64,000 nucleotides of DNA from Kosakonia cowanii JCM 10956 = DSM 18146 (GCF_001975225.1 NZ_CP019445.1:2914001-2978000); one strand, 5' to 3'; numbered from the stretch's first letter, positions 1 through 10,118 are shown. The notes: a model not told the origin generated them from the letters alone. Numbers and translations are program-made.

Positions 1-42
1 CGCCGGGTAAATGCAACGCGCCCGCATTGATGGAGATAAGAT

Positions 43-324
43 ATGGCTCAAGTTTGCACAATCGCCTGGGTACACGGCAGCGTACAAGGTGTTGGATTTC
101 GCTACACCACACAACACGAAGCGCAGCGTCTGGGATTAGTCGGATATGCGCGAAATCTGGATGATGGCAGTGTTGAGGTGGTTGCCTGCGGTGAGGCTGA
201 GAATGTCAACAAACTGATTGAGTGGTTAAAAGCGGGTGGGCCGCGTAGTGCGCGGGTTGATAAGGTTTTGACCGAGCCTCATCAACCCGACAAAGCGTGG
301 AGCGATTTTGGGATCCGCTACTAA
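43..324 (+). CDS. yccX: Acylphosphatase YccX
   Basis: Small cytosolic enzyme that hydrolyses the carboxyl-phosphate bond of acylphosphates. The 93-residue product has the family length. It carries the GVGFRY phosphate-binding loop (conserved Arg near residue 20) and the [11 protein letters not shown] segment holding the catalytic Asn. The sequence closely resembles E. coli YccX. It is followed convergently by tusE with a 4-base overlap of the two 3' ends, the same arrangement as in E. coli. The ATG is preceded by a purine-rich GGAGATAAG sequence. Confidence 0.95.
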
Positions 325-650
325 ATGCACTTAACCGGTTTAGGGAGGCCTGCAATTTTCGTGGCCTGTTTAGCCGGTCCTTTTGGAAAGAGGCGATAGA
401 GATAGCGGCTGTTGCCTTTCTCTTCGCCATATTTATTGGCCATTGCCTTTACCAGCATGCGAATCGCAGGTGAAGTATTGAACTCCAGATAAAAGCCACG
501 CACGAAACGCACCACTTCCCAATGTTCAGGGGAGAGAGAAATACTCTCTTTCTCTGCGATCGCCTCTGCCAGAGCCTCGCTCCACAGCGAAGTCTCTTTT
601 AAATAACCTTCGCTATCTGTTTCGATTTCTTTACCTTCAAAGATCAACAT
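321..650 (-). CDS. tusE: Sulfurtransferase TusE
   Basis: DsrC-family sulfur relay protein. It takes persulfide sulfur from TusBCD and passes it to MnmA for 2-thiolation of the wobble uridine in tRNAs. The product is 109 residues, as in E. coli, beginning [11 protein letters not shown] and ending KPVKCI. The penultimate Cys is the conserved sulfur-carrying residue. The reading frame extends three codons upstream (to 659), but the start at 650 gives the conserved N-terminus. It lies between yccX and yccA as in E. coli. Confidence 0.95.
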
Positions 651-685
651 AGTTTCCACAACGGCTGTTTATGACGGCGGGAGTG

Positions 686-717
686 TAACAAAAAACAAAG
701 CCCCGCATAAGCGGGGC
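686..717 (-). terminator. Rho-independent terminator of yccA
   Basis: GCCCCGC/GCGGGGC arms around an ATAA loop (700-717) are followed, on the minus strand, by a T-rich tract (686-699). It sits directly downstream of yccA. Confidence 0.85.
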
Positions 718-738
718 CTGATGGAGAAGGGATTGGCG

Positions 739-1398
739 TTAGTCTCTGCTGGCGAAACCGAGAATGCTCAGCAGGCTGACAAAGATGTTGTAGAGCGAAA
801 CATAGAGACTCACGGTCGCACGGATATAATTCGTTTCGCCACCATGAATAATATTGCTGGTTTCATACAAAATCGCACCGGTAGAGATCAGAATAAATAC
901 TGCGCTGATTGCCAGATGCAGGGCAGGAAGCTGAAGGAAAATATTCGCAACCATACCGATTAGCACAACCACGATACCGGCCATCAGCATACCGCCCAGG
1001 AAAGACATATCCTTGCGTGTAGTCAGCACATAGGCTGAGCAGCAGAAAAATACCAGTGCGGTACCGCCAAGCGCCAGCGCAATGACGTCACCCATCCCGG
1101 CAGACAAATACGCGTTCAGCATTGGGCCGAGGATGTACCCAAGGAAGCCGGTAAAAGCAAATGCTGCCAGAATACCGCTTGGCTTATTCGCCAGTTTATA
1201 GGTTAAGAACATCAAACCATACATACCCACCAGAGTCAGAATAAGACCCGGTGAAGGGAGCATCAGAACGGTGCTTGCTGTTGCGGTAATCGCAGAAAAA
1301 GCCAGTGTCAGACTGAGCAGAAAATAGGTATTACGAAGAACTTTGTGCGTACTCAGCAGGGATGTGCGGTCACGCGAAGAAGTAATTAGACGATCCAT
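739..1398 (-). CDS. yccA: FtsH modulator YccA (BAX-inhibitor-1 family)
   Basis: Polytopic inner-membrane protein of 219 residues, matching E. coli YccA in length and order. Family knowledge: YccA is both a substrate and an inhibitor of the FtsH/HflKC protease and protects SecY in jammed translocons. About seven hydrophobic segments can be read after a short cytosolic N-terminus ([19 protein letters not shown]). The short cytosolic N-terminal tail is the part needed for FtsH degradation in the family. It is transcribed towards tusE and ends in its own terminator. Confidence 0.95.
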
Positions 1399-1661
1399 AA
1401 GCCACTCTCTTATGACAGATGTAATTAGAAGTGGAGTCTAGGAAAGTCTTGCGTGCTGTAAAAGACGTTTTACCCATCTTTACTCATCGCAGCGGCTGCT
1501 GATGCCTGTTTTATCGATAAAAAAGGTGACCAGAAGATTCTGGGAACAAATGTGATGCAGAGCCATATTTATCTCTTATATCGCTCGAAATGTTTTGCCG
1601 TCTAATCTTTAGCACGTTAAGAGTGTAAAGGCGTCGGTATATAACAAATTTCAAAGGCGAA

Positions 1662-3296
1662 ATGGATATGAAACCACAAACACTAAACAACATAACTCAC
1701 GTTTTATTGGCAGTTGGGATGATGTGCGCAACGACCCAGGCCTATGCGGCAAGCGTACCCGCAGGTGTTGAACTGGCGGCAAAACAGGAATTGGTGCGCA
1801 ATAATGGCAGCGAGCCAGCATCGTTGGACCCGCATAAAGTTGAGAGTGACATCGAGTTCAATATTATTCGCGATATGTTCGATGGGCTGCTGGCAGTCAA
1901 AAAGGATGGTTCTATTGAGCCGCTTTTAGCCGAAAAATGGGAAAACAAAAATAATACTGTCTGGACGTTTCATTTACGCCCGGGGATCACCTGGTCAGAT
2001 GGTACGGCAATTACAGCTAAGGATGTGGTCTGGAGTTGGCAGCGTCTTGTTGATCCGAAAACGGCCTCTCCTTACGCCAGCTATCCGGGCAATATGCATA
2101 TCCTCAATGCAGAAGATATCGCACAAGGTAAAAAACCAGTTGATTCACTGGGTGTAAAAGCAGTGGATGACTCGACCCTTGAGGTTACCCTGACTCAACC
2201 GACAGCCTCTTTTTTATCTATGTTGGCTCACCCCTCAATGGTTCCGATCGATCCAGTACTGGTTAACCGCTTCGGTGATAAGTGGACAAAACCAGAACAT
2301 ATCGTCACCAGCGGAGCGTATAAAGTGACCGGTTGGGTGGTCAATGAGCGCATCGTGGCGGAACGTAACACGCGCTACTGGAACAATAAGGCGACAGTGA
2401 TCAATAAAGTCACCTATCTGCCTATCAGCGCGGAAACTGCAGATGTAAACCGCTTTAAGGCCGGGGAAATTGATATTACCTACACAATTCCTGTGAATCA
2501 GTTTGCCCAGCTACGTAAAACATTTGGCGAGCAGGTCAGCGTTGAGCCTCAACTGGCAACCTACTATTACGAGTTCAATACCACTAAACCCCCCTTCAAC
2601 GATCCGCGTCTGCGCCGCGCGCTCAATATGGGGTTAGATAAAGATATTATTGCTGACAAAGTGATGGCGCAGGGTCAAAGGCCGGCATGGGTCATCAGCC
2701 AGCCAGAAATCGGCGGAGTGAAGTTATCTCCGCCAGATTATTCAACATGGCCGCGTGAAAAACGCCTTGCAGAGGCGAAGAAATTGTTAAACGAGGCGGG
2801 CTTCAATGAAGCGCACCCCCTAAGATTTAACCTTCTCTACAACACGATGGAGACACATCAACGGATTGCCATTGCTGCGAGTTCAATGTGGAAAAAAAAT
2901 CTTGGTGTAGAGGCAAAGCTGCAGAATCAGGAATGGAAAACAATGCTGGATACGATGCATACCGGCAATTTTGACGCAGTGCGCTATGCATGGATCGCGG
3001 ATTACGATGATGCAGCGACCTTCCTGAACAACTTCCGTACCGGAAGTAGTGAGAATACCAGTAAGTACAGCAATTCAGCCTATGACGAGGCGTTGGATAA
3101 TGCAGCGAAGGCGAAAGATATTGCTGAGCGAGGAAAATATTATCAGCAAGCAGAAGATCTTCTGGCGCGTGATGTACCAGCAATCCCGGTTTATCACTAT
3201 GTCCGTACGCATTTGGTGAAACCATGGGTGGGTGGTTTCAATCCCGATCCGCTGGGTTACTATCTCACGCAAGATATGTACATCAAAAAACATTAA
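1662..3296 (+). CDS. OppA/MppA-like oligopeptide-binding protein
   Basis: Periplasmic solute-binding protein of an oligopeptide ABC transporter (SBP family 5). The 544 residues begin with a signal peptide ending near TTQAYA. They continue with the OppA-typical stretches LVRNNGSEPASLDPHK, GAYKVTGWVVNERIV, YYYEFNTTKPPFND and AASSMWKKNLGV. Length and sequence closely parallel E. coli OppA (543 aa). No permease or ATPase genes are adjacent, so it probably works with the OppBCDF or another peptide transporter encoded elsewhere, as MppA does. A second ATG at 1668 is an alternative start; AAGG at 1654-1657 could serve either. The gene sits between yccA and serT, where K-12 has none, so it is an accessory insertion or paralogue. 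Confidence 0.9.
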   Translation: MDMKPQTLNNITHVLLAVGMMCATTQAYAASVPAGVELAAKQELVRNNGSEPASLDPHKVESDIEFNIIRDMFDGLLAVKKDGSIEPLLAEKWENKNNTVWTFHLRPGITWSDGTAITAKDVVWSWQRLVDPKTASPYASYPGNMHILNAEDIAQGKKPVDSLGVKAVDDSTLEVTLTQPTASFLSMLAHPSMVPIDPVLVNRFGDKWTKPEHIVTSGAYKVTGWVVNERIVAERNTRYWNNKATVINKVTYLPISAETADVNRFKAGEIDITYTIPVNQFAQLRKTFGEQVSVEPQLATYYYEFNTTKPPFNDPRLRRALNMGLDKDIIADKVMAQGQRPAWVISQPEIGGVKLSPPDYSTWPREKRLAEAKKLLNEAGFNEAHPLRFNLLYNTMETHQRIAIAASSMWKKNLGVEAKLQNQEWKTMLDTMHTGNFDAVRYAWIADYDDAATFLNNFRTGSSENTSKYSNSAYDEALDNAAKAKDIAERGKYYQQAEDLLARDVPAIPVYHYVRTHLVKPWVGGFNPDPLGYYLTQDMYIKKH

Positions 3297-3436
3297 AACG
3301 CTGTCCTTATCCGCTTCTTTATTGAGCACTGTGTTGATGTTTAAAGCGATTAACCTGTTTTTGGTTGTTTTTCACGCAAACGAACATTGTCACGCTTTAC
3401 ATGAAGGGCAGGGATGTTTATAGTGCGCCTCACACC

Positions 3437-3524
3437 GGAAGTGTGGCCGAGCGGTTGAAGGCACCGGTCTTGAAAACCGGCGACCCGAAAGGGTTCCAGA
3501 GTTCGAATCTCTGCGCTTCCGCCA
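3437..3524 (+). tRNA. serT: tRNA-Ser (anticodon TGA)
   Basis: 88-nt serine tRNA. It has an acceptor stem GGAAGTG pairing with CGCTTCC, a long variable arm, TTCGAATC in the T loop, encoded GCCA 3' end, and anticodon TGA at 3471-3473. Its position downstream of yccA matches E. coli serT. It marks the start of the accessory block that replaces the K-12 serT-agp interval. Confidence 0.97.
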
Positions 3525-3532
3525 TATCTGAT

Positions 3533-3566
3533 AAGGGGTTACCGAAAGGTAACCCCTTGTTTTTTG
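3533..3566 (+). terminator. Rho-independent terminator of serT
   Basis: AAGGGGTTACC/GGTAACCCCTT arms around a GAAA tetraloop, followed by GTTTTTTG. Confidence 0.93.
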
Positions 3567-3650
3567 CTTCGAAAGTAAAACCGTGTTTATACGCCGCTAA
3601 AAACTATCAAATAGCCGACTTACACCTCTACTGCCTTTTCTGAACGTTCA

Positions 3651-4133
3651 TCACCTGGTACAGACAAACAAAGGGCGTTTACCGACACTGAACAGGAAGC
3701 TGCTACTCCCTTGCGGTTGAATTGCATAATTTACCCGTCTGTTAGGGTAAACATAGAACGCCGGCAGGACAGTAGCGATGACATCCTCAGGTAAACTTTC
3801 AACATTATCGACCTTATTAATATTGGTTGATAAAAGGTGAAAAGTATTTTTGTTCTCAACCCATGTATAAGCGACATCCCTTCTTATTGTACCCTCTGTG
3901 TGGTTGGGATCACGGTAACGCCCGCTAACAGAGACGATACCGCTTAGGGTCCGTCTGTTGTACATAAAGTCCAGTGTCAAATTAGCTTGTGCGTCCTTGT
4001 TAAACACAACCACAACCGCCGTGCAGGTTTCCGCAGCGCGGAAGTGTGTCGTTACCATGAGGTACAAATAGCCGAATCCGAGACCTGCCAACAGACAAAT
4101 TATTAATAAGCTAACCCTCTTTTTAGTCATCAC
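3651..4133 (-). CDS. FidL-like membrane protein
   Basis: 160-residue protein with a short cytosolic KK tail, one N-terminal membrane segment (about residues 7-27) and a periplasmic domain of roughly 130 residues. The single-span architecture and the position directly after a MarT-like regulator match FidL of Salmonella SPI-3, whose function is not established. Its start overlaps the end of the upstream regulator by 11 bases, so the two are translationally coupled. It could act as a periplasmic partner for the ToxR-type regulator, in the manner of ToxS; that is inference. Confidence 0.75.
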   Translation of the reverse strand: MMTKKRVSLLIICLLAGLGFGYLYLMVTTHFRAAETCTAVVVVFNKDAQANLTLDFMYNRRTLSGIVSVSGRYRDPNHTEGTIRRDVAYTWVENKNTFHLLSTNINKVDNVESLPEDVIATVLPAFYVYPNRRVNYAIQPQGSSSFLFSVGKRPLFVCTR

Positions 4134-4989
4134 GGTTGATTCCGGTAATATGAAGAGAGATACATCCTGGCGAAGATTCCGTTGTATATTTATTCTTACA
4201 AGCTAACGCAGTCAAAGTAGGGGAGGTCACGGAAAGAGGAAAGTAGACCCAGGGATAACTTTTGCAACTTAAGCCCGTATTCAGAATTAAGGATTTATAT
4301 TTTGAATAAGGATTATTGTTATCATGAATGTCATTCCTGGTGTGAAGATGACAACCGTTATCAGTTTCTGTAAGCGTATAAGTGTTGAAGAAGGCGGGTT
4401 CAACATGTCTGTACCAAATGAAGCTTGTGACAATAAAGCCAGTAACAAAAGAGATAAGAATAAGCAGAAGAGGCAAAAGCAATTTCTTAATTCTATTCTC
4501 ATCTTCACCAGGTAATGGTTGGAAAGTCGGTGTTAATACAGGCTCGGGTGAGGCATCCTCATCCTCTGGAACTGCGCTCTTTTCAGGCAGGTCTGAGCTC
4601 GGGACGTCAATAGCAGGAAGCTCAATCGTGTTATCCGCTTTTACAATATCTTCCTGTTTAAGGATCCTGACGCCATCGTCAATTTGAAAGCCTTTACGAG
4701 GGATGGTGGCGATGAGTTTTTGATCCGTATCGCCCACTGCACGCAACCCGCGGCGGACAATAGAAATGTTCTGATAGAGAGTATTAGCGGGAACCAACAT
4801 ACCTTCCTCTTCCCATACTTTCTTGAAAAAATCTTGCTGTAAGACAATATCGGGAGAGGCTTCAAGTAATAACAGAAGACACCGACTTGCTGGTGTGGTT
4901 AAGATCACACTTACTTCAGGGTTTTTAAGGGAGGTTAATTTCTTTAAAACGGGCCTGAATTCAATATATTCGTTTATAATCCAGTGCAT
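4123..4989 (-). CDS. MarT/CadC/ToxR-like membrane-anchored transcription regulator
   Basis: 288-residue one-component regulator. The N-terminal OmpR-type winged helix spans about residues 1-105, with a typical recognition helix region NTLYQNISIVRRGLRAVG and the wing motif IATIPRKGFQI. A Pro/Asp/Glu-rich linker follows (about 110-165), then one membrane span (about 169-192), then a periplasmic domain with several Cys residues that could form disulfides. Family members such as MarT, CadC and ToxR bind DNA from the membrane. In Salmonella MarT activates an adhesin gene. Here the pair lies just downstream of the ecp pilus operon, so an adhesin target is a reasonable but unproven guess. Confidence 0.82.
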   Translation of the reverse strand: MHWIINEYIEFRPVLKKLTSLKNPEVSVILTTPASRCLLLLLEASPDIVLQQDFFKKVWEEEGMLVPANTLYQNISIVRRGLRAVGDTDQKLIATIPRKGFQIDDGVRILKQEDIVKADNTIELPAIDVPSSDLPEKSAVPEDEDASPEPVLTPTFQPLPGEDENRIKKLLLPLLLILISFVTGFIVTSFIWYRHVEPAFFNTYTLTETDNGCHLHTRNDIHDNNNPYSKYKSLILNTGLSCKSYPWVYFPLSVTSPTLTALACKNKYTTESSPGCISLHITGINRDD

Positions 4990-5280
4990 ATGCCTATCAA
5001 CGCAGCCAGAGCTGAGTTCCTTATCAACATTCCATATTTAAAACAGCCATTACTCCATCCGGTAATTTCAACATGATGGGAGCGCAATTTCCATGATTTT
5101 TTATGACTTAAATGAATATTGATTAGACGGCTTTAAGATCTCAAATCATCAATTTTCTTATATGAGAGTTTAACGTGACTAATGCTGGAGTGAATTCGTA
5201 GTAAAACTCACCATCTATCTGATTATATCGGTATGGTTGTATAAACAATAACCACATGAAATATAAAAATCAGTTATGAT
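4990..5280. other. Intergenic region between the MarT-like gene and ecpE
   Basis: 291 bases, AT-rich, both neighbours on the minus strand. It must hold the promoter of the MarT-like gene. No convincing terminator for the ecp operon was found, so readthrough from ecpE into the regulator is possible. No coding region was recognised. Confidence 0.5.
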
Positions 5281-5958
5281 TCAGGTGCATTCATCATATA
5301 TTTTTATAAAAGCATCGTTATAGAGTATGAATATTTCACCCGCCTGTTTTACATGGCCACTGTGGAGTGATTCACCGGGCCGAAGATACCATGTCGTACT
5401 GGCATCTTCGTTTGCTCCGCATCCGGGTTTTAATAGCGCCTTAAACCATGTATTTCCATTGTTAGCAACCTCTCCTGTGGAGTGGTTCAGAGACCATTTG
5501 AAATTTATCTTACGAGGTCTCACTACAAGAATGGTGTCCATCACTATGATCGGTGCCATACTTATAATACTGTCATTAGCGTTCTTTGATATTTTGTTCT
5601 GAGGCGGGATCTCTTCGAATGCAACACGGTAGTAACGTTCTTTATCATCTGCAGGGCCATGGTAATAAAACTTGAAGAAATCGCTCTCTCCTGGTTGCAG
5701 CATCATTTGTCGAGGTGCGAACAATAGCTCCCCGTCAGCAGGTTGAGAATAAACTTCAGATATACCTGGACTGTCGATTGCCCTGATAGTTATACGATAG
5801 AGACGAGCGGATTTATTATTATTTATCACCAATTTTGCGAACATATTGCTTCCAGCATCAATCGAAAAGGTTTGATTACCAACATAAATAGCATTCGCAA
5901 AAAATGGAGCAAGCCAAAAAAGCAAGCAAACGTAATTTATAACTCTTTTAATTAACAT
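5281..5958 (-). CDS. ecpE: Common pilus accessory chaperone EcpE
   Basis: Periplasmic pilus chaperone-like protein of the alternative chaperone-usher (alpha) family. The product is 225 residues from the start at 5958; the frame is open to 6003, but the signal peptide begins with MLIKRVINYV. It has a signal peptide ending near FFANA and the immunoglobulin-like chaperone stretch [18 protein letters not shown], which is also found in EcpB. It overlaps ecpD by 11 bases and is the last gene of ecpABCDE. By analogy it helps fold pilus subunits; its exact role is less defined than that of EcpB. Confidence 0.88.
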   Translation of the reverse strand: MLIKRVINYVCLLFWLAPFFANAIYVGNQTFSIDAGSNMFAKLVINNNKSARLYRITIRAIDSPGISEVYSQPADGELLFAPRQMMLQPGESDFFKFYYHGPADDKERYYRVAFEEIPPQNKISKNANDSIISMAPIIVMDTILVVRPRKINFKWSLNHSTGEVANNGNTWFKALLKPGCGANEDASTTWYLRPGESLHSGHVKQAGEIFILYNDAFIKIYDECT

Positions 5959-7591
5959 TCCGCCAGGTCGCCTTAATTCTAATTTCTCCCGATGCGCTAA
6001 CATCCCCGAACCACGTTGAATGATTTAATGTATACAAAGAGCGCTCATCGTTCATAGGAATGGAGAAGCGGACGTTTGATTTGTTCATCAATCCCATAGC
6101 CCCATTTGAGCTAAACCAGGGTGTTGTTAACCAAAAGGCATCTGTCATATCACGCCATAGCCCATCGCAGCCGACATCATAGGTTTTATTGACCCCATTT
6201 CTGGTTTTATAAGTTAATGATGCTGGAAAAGGAACCTGAGTTAAGCTATCTAAAGATTTAAATATACACCATGAGCGCCCGTAAATTTTTTGTGTTGGTC
6301 CTGTTACGCTGATTAGCACTTCATCAGCTGAGGTCTTGCCATTTGTCGTTACAATATAATCAAAGTCCAGTGAAGGACTATTTCTACCGATTTTTCCGGT
6401 GCGAGAGGGATTTTGGACATAATCTTTAGAAATTATGCTTACACTAAAATCCCTTGGTTTAATAATAAGCTGGCTTGATGTGGAAAATTCATACCAACCG
6501 GATTCAGGTGCAAGGGCATTATGCATTCTGAAATTAAAAAGATCGTTTGTATTGCTGTCACTGATACCTAGTTTAACCATTTGTTTGAAAAAATTTTGTG
6601 AAAGAAAAATGTAAACACTTCTTTTTCCTTTCAGTTCATTAAAAGTAAAGTAATGACTCGTTTTGCTTACTGTCTTCCAGGTGTTGCTATCGAGACTAAA
6701 TTGCATATCTTCAGCATTTATCACTGATTCGAGAGCTGGTTTGTTTATTGATGGAAAAACTTTTATTGTTGAGTTACTCATCCCATTATCACGCAGGGAA
6801 TAGGTAAGCATTTTACAGGCAAGGCCAGAGATTTTTCCGATAACCAGGGGGTAACAGCTTGAGTTTCCTTCGCCGAGCGTCGGAACCCCATCACTATTAA
6901 TGAAAACTTCCGTAATCCCGTTAGTATTTTCAAACTTGAGATGAGCGCCTTTTGTATAAGAGACTTTACGAACGTACCAGTTACCTGAGGCCATATTGCG
7001 ACAGCGTTGACCAAAATGAGCGCTGTAACTTTCTGCAGTCGTACAAGTATTAATGGTCATGGTAAAGTTACTCCCTACGGAGGCATTATTAAGATAATGA
7101 TAGAATTGATCGCTCATCATTCCATGCATCCATTTAGCACCACCTGACGGGACAGAGACACCATAAAATCCTGCTGCATCTGTAGCTTCTGGCAAAATCA
7201 AGCTTGTCGCCATATCGCAGCCTTTATACCAGTTAATGCAGCGTAACCCAGTAATTAAATGTGATGTCGGCGCGTTTTCAAGCCACATATCGAAACGACG
7301 GTTGCTCAATAAAAGCGTATTATAGCCGTTGTCAATATAGCCAAGGCTCTGCTGGTAAATGGTTCCGGAACCATTGTATTTTAGGCCCGTCCAACGGTTG
7401 GAACCTGTCATTCGTGGATCGAGCGCACCAGTAGGAGTAACGAAAAAATTATCGTTGTTATTATTTTCTACGAAAACATATTCACGAGTAGGAGCATCGG
7501 AAAAGACGGTTTTGTTCATGGCAGCTTCTACAATATGAACCGTTAAGAAGAGAGAAACAAAAGCTAAAAGCCAATATAAATTAACCTTCAT
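5948..7591 (-). CDS. ecpD: Common pilus tip adhesin EcpD
   Basis: 547-residue secreted pilus-tip subunit, the same length as E. coli EcpD. The N-terminus carries a signal peptide (LLAFVSLFLTVHIVEA). The mature protein is rich in Asn, Ser and aromatic residues and contains several Cys pairs, as expected for a two-domain tip adhesin. Family knowledge: EcpD polymerises at the pilus tip and mediates binding to host cells. It overlaps both neighbours by about 11 bases, which indicates coupled translation. Confidence 0.9.
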   Translation of the reverse strand: MKVNLYWLLAFVSLFLTVHIVEAAMNKTVFSDAPTREYVFVENNNNDNFFVTPTGALDPRMTGSNRWTGLKYNGSGTIYQQSLGYIDNGYNTLLLSNRRFDMWLENAPTSHLITGLRCINWYKGCDMATSLILPEATDAAGFYGVSVPSGGAKWMHGMMSDQFYHYLNNASVGSNFTMTINTCTTAESYSAHFGQRCRNMASGNWYVRKVSYTKGAHLKFENTNGITEVFINSDGVPTLGEGNSSCYPLVIGKISGLACKMLTYSLRDNGMSNSTIKVFPSINKPALESVINAEDMQFSLDSNTWKTVSKTSHYFTFNELKGKRSVYIFLSQNFFKQMVKLGISDSNTNDLFNFRMHNALAPESGWYEFSTSSQLIIKPRDFSVSIISKDYVQNPSRTGKIGRNSPSLDFDYIVTTNGKTSADEVLISVTGPTQKIYGRSWCIFKSLDSLTQVPFPASLTYKTRNGVNKTYDVGCDGLWRDMTDAFWLTTPWFSSNGAMGLMNKSNVRFSIPMNDERSLYTLNHSTWFGDVSASGEIRIKATWRNVN

Positions 7592-10118
7592 TTATCTCTC
7601 CATCAACCATAGTGCTAGCGAACGTTTTTAACCCCTGGCAAATAATATCACCTACCCAAACAGCGCCGCGCGCATTACTTATATCCAAATTTGCTTCGCA
7701 AAGTTTATTATCATCGTAGTTGAAATCAACGGTAGGGAATTTCTTATCAATATCCATTACGAACTCGCCATTACTATCCGTGCGTGTTCTTCCAATATGG
7801 TTATTGATGTGAGCATTGGCAAGTAATGTTCCGTCCTCAGCGCGTATCCGGCCCGAAACGGTTACCATCTGTTTAATTTCGGGCACCATGGTTACAACGT
7901 TGCCCGGATAGAGTGTAAATTGACCTTTTCTGCCGTTTGCGATGTTATAGCTATCGACAGATTTTTTGCTATTAAGAATCTCAATTTCATAACGTGAGTA
8001 AGGATCTAAAGGAAGATAGTTACGTTTTCCTAGTAGTGGGAAAAGGCGACCATTAACTCTTGCAGTGAGTTGGCCATCATGTTCAATATCAGTACGTAAT
8101 ATCACGCCAGCGTTACCCTCTGTGCTGCCGCTCATACCTATCTCACTTCCTTGCCAGCCGAGACTACCGTTAGCCGTAAAATTTGTGCTTAAGTATCCAT
8201 CAAGGCCGCTATTGACACTTAATGTACCGGTTGAAAAGCGATTCTCATATTTTGTCCATGCCGTGGCGCTTAAGTTTTTATTATTACTGTTTTTACCAGA
8301 AATGCCTCTGGAAATATCGGCGCCGATGGCTTGTATAGTGTCATCTTCATCGAACTGCTTCTGAGCTGAGATGTTTGCCATAGCATAGCCATTCTGCTGC
8401 GTTATGCCGGCCCGAAAAGCGCTTCCGAGCGGAAGCAGAAAATCAAAAGCAACATATTTTTGCATACGGGTTGTTTGCCGACTATTGCTATGCTGATAGC
8501 GTTGCAAGCCTGCTCGTAATCCTAATGAACCGAACTGCCCATTGTAGAGGGTCTGCGTATAATCAGCCGTATAATAATGACTGTTATGTTGGCGATCTTT
8601 GTTATAGCTTGCGCTGAAGGAACCTAGCCGTGACCAAAGCGTATTGAGATTTAATGATGCACCAATTGCAATATTGGTAGCATCGCTACGCCGAAGGGTA
8701 TTCCCTATAGACGTTTTTTCCTGGCTTAACCAGACAGAACTAAATTTTCCGGGCAAAGTTGCATTTAGACTACTAATGGAACTCCATGATCCATCGGTAG
8801 CTAACATATTTTGCATGCTGATTTGTAAAGCTTCGGTAATGGGCCATGAGAGCTGAAGTTCTCCGACAGTGACTGAGTCGTAGTTATATGCTGAAGCCAT
8901 CCAGGCTAACGCATTAAGACCGCCTGAAGTGGACAATCCTATCAGGAGACTGTTTTTAGCTTTCTGAATTTCCCTATCGCCACTCTCCCATCGCTCCATA
9001 TGTATGTTACCTCCCCAAAATTGCCAACGGAATGGCATTCCCGCTGATTTACCCCGCGCAAAAAGTTTGTTAACTCGCTGAATATTTTGGCTTATATGTT
9101 GCCCATTAACGATAACATCGACTTTGATATCGTAAATGCCATAAGGGAGTCCGCTGGTGTCAACTTCATGACTGCCCATGCTAAAGTTCTGTACGCTGAG
9201 AAGTTTACCATCCCGAGAAAGGTGAACTTCGCCAGCAGAGGGCAGGAAAACAATGACGGGGATAACGGAGTGCGAATCATTGAAGACCGTTGACTGCGCG
9301 TGGTTGCCCCAGGAGAAACCATAAATTCTTCCAGAAGGAAGCGCAGTGACCGATCCAAGAGATTGTAAGTTCCAGGAGTCTAGCATGCCACCGGCAACTC
9401 TGAAGCCTGAAAAGTCACGTTCGTACATGGCACGGTAGATCTGAGCCTGTTGGGAATTCGATCCCAGGCCATACACAGTGCCATTCATCATTAAATGGTG
9501 CTCTTTTAGGGCTGTAACTGAGTCAAATGAAAGGTAATTTGAAGTACTAATATCTCCCCCCTTCATTTTATTGTTATAGATGCCAAAGTTATAAGCAATT
9601 GTACTACTAAGATCTTCTGCACTTGATTCACCGATATCCTCGATTTTAGGGCGGAAAAGGGTTTTTAGTGCTTGCTGAGTGACGATCACTTGCAATGTAA
9701 GTTGTTGGAAGTTTAGGTATAACCAGGCATTAGCGGTAATGGGTATTTTAGACTCTTCATTAAATGGAATATCTTTTAGACTATTAATTTTTGACCGTGT
9801 GTGATCATTCAACGACGCATTGCCATTCTGATCTTCAAGCTCAATTAAGCGCACTTTCACCATATTTTCATCGAGCCAAATGGAAGCAGTGCCGATACGC
9901 TGATCATCTTGCGTACCAGAAACCCCATTTAGATGAATGAATAAAGGGATACTCATACCATCTTGTAATGCTTTCCTAAAAGCATCAGGAACCATGATGC
10001 CGGCGACATGTAAACTCTGAAGAGGAGAGGAGTAAACTTCACTCATGCCAGCAAAGAAAATGACGGTATAAGTAACGCAAGCCTGGAGGGTTTTATTCTC
10101 GACAATGCGCACAGACAA
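7581..10118 (-). CDS. ecpC: Common pilus outer-membrane usher EcpC
   Basis: 845-residue usher that forms the outer-membrane secretion pore and assembly platform for the pilus. It begins with a signal peptide ending near MSEVYS. There is an N-terminal periplasmic domain, a long beta-rich segment alternating Tyr, Gly, Ser and Asn, and C-terminal carboxypeptidase-regulatory-like and plug-type segments (for example VSGRIRAEDGTLLANAHIN). The length is close to E. coli EcpC (841). It follows ecpB after 12 bases and overlaps ecpD by 11. Confidence 0.92.
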   Translation of the reverse strand: MSVRIVENKTLQACVTYTVIFFAGMSEVYSSPLQSLHVAGIMVPDAFRKALQDGMSIPLFIHLNGVSGTQDDQRIGTASIWLDENMVKVRLIELEDQNGNASLNDHTRSKINSLKDIPFNEESKIPITANAWLYLNFQQLTLQVIVTQQALKTLFRPKIEDIGESSAEDLSSTIAYNFGIYNNKMKGGDISTSNYLSFDSVTALKEHHLMMNGTVYGLGSNSQQAQIYRAMYERDFSGFRVAGGMLDSWNLQSLGSVTALPSGRIYGFSWGNHAQSTVFNDSHSVIPVIVFLPSAGEVHLSRDGKLLSVQNFSMGSHEVDTSGLPYGIYDIKVDVIVNGQHISQNIQRVNKLFARGKSAGMPFRWQFWGGNIHMERWESGDREIQKAKNSLLIGLSTSGGLNALAWMASAYNYDSVTVGELQLSWPITEALQISMQNMLATDGSWSSISSLNATLPGKFSSVWLSQEKTSIGNTLRRSDATNIAIGASLNLNTLWSRLGSFSASYNKDRQHNSHYYTADYTQTLYNGQFGSLGLRAGLQRYQHSNSRQTTRMQKYVAFDFLLPLGSAFRAGITQQNGYAMANISAQKQFDEDDTIQAIGADISRGISGKNSNNKNLSATAWTKYENRFSTGTLSVNSGLDGYLSTNFTANGSLGWQGSEIGMSGSTEGNAGVILRTDIEHDGQLTARVNGRLFPLLGKRNYLPLDPYSRYEIEILNSKKSVDSYNIANGRKGQFTLYPGNVVTMVPEIKQMVTVSGRIRAEDGTLLANAHINNHIGRTRTDSNGEFVMDIDKKFPTVDFNYDDNKLCEANLDISNARGAVWVGDIICQGLKTFASTMVDGEINEG

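Noticed and set aside
3437..3524. serT as attachment site of an integrative element
   Set aside because: No integrase gene and no second copy of the tRNA 3' end found by eye in the window.
3365..3643. 92-codon plus-strand frame over serT
   Set aside because: It translates through the tRNA gene and its terminator, so it is an artefact.
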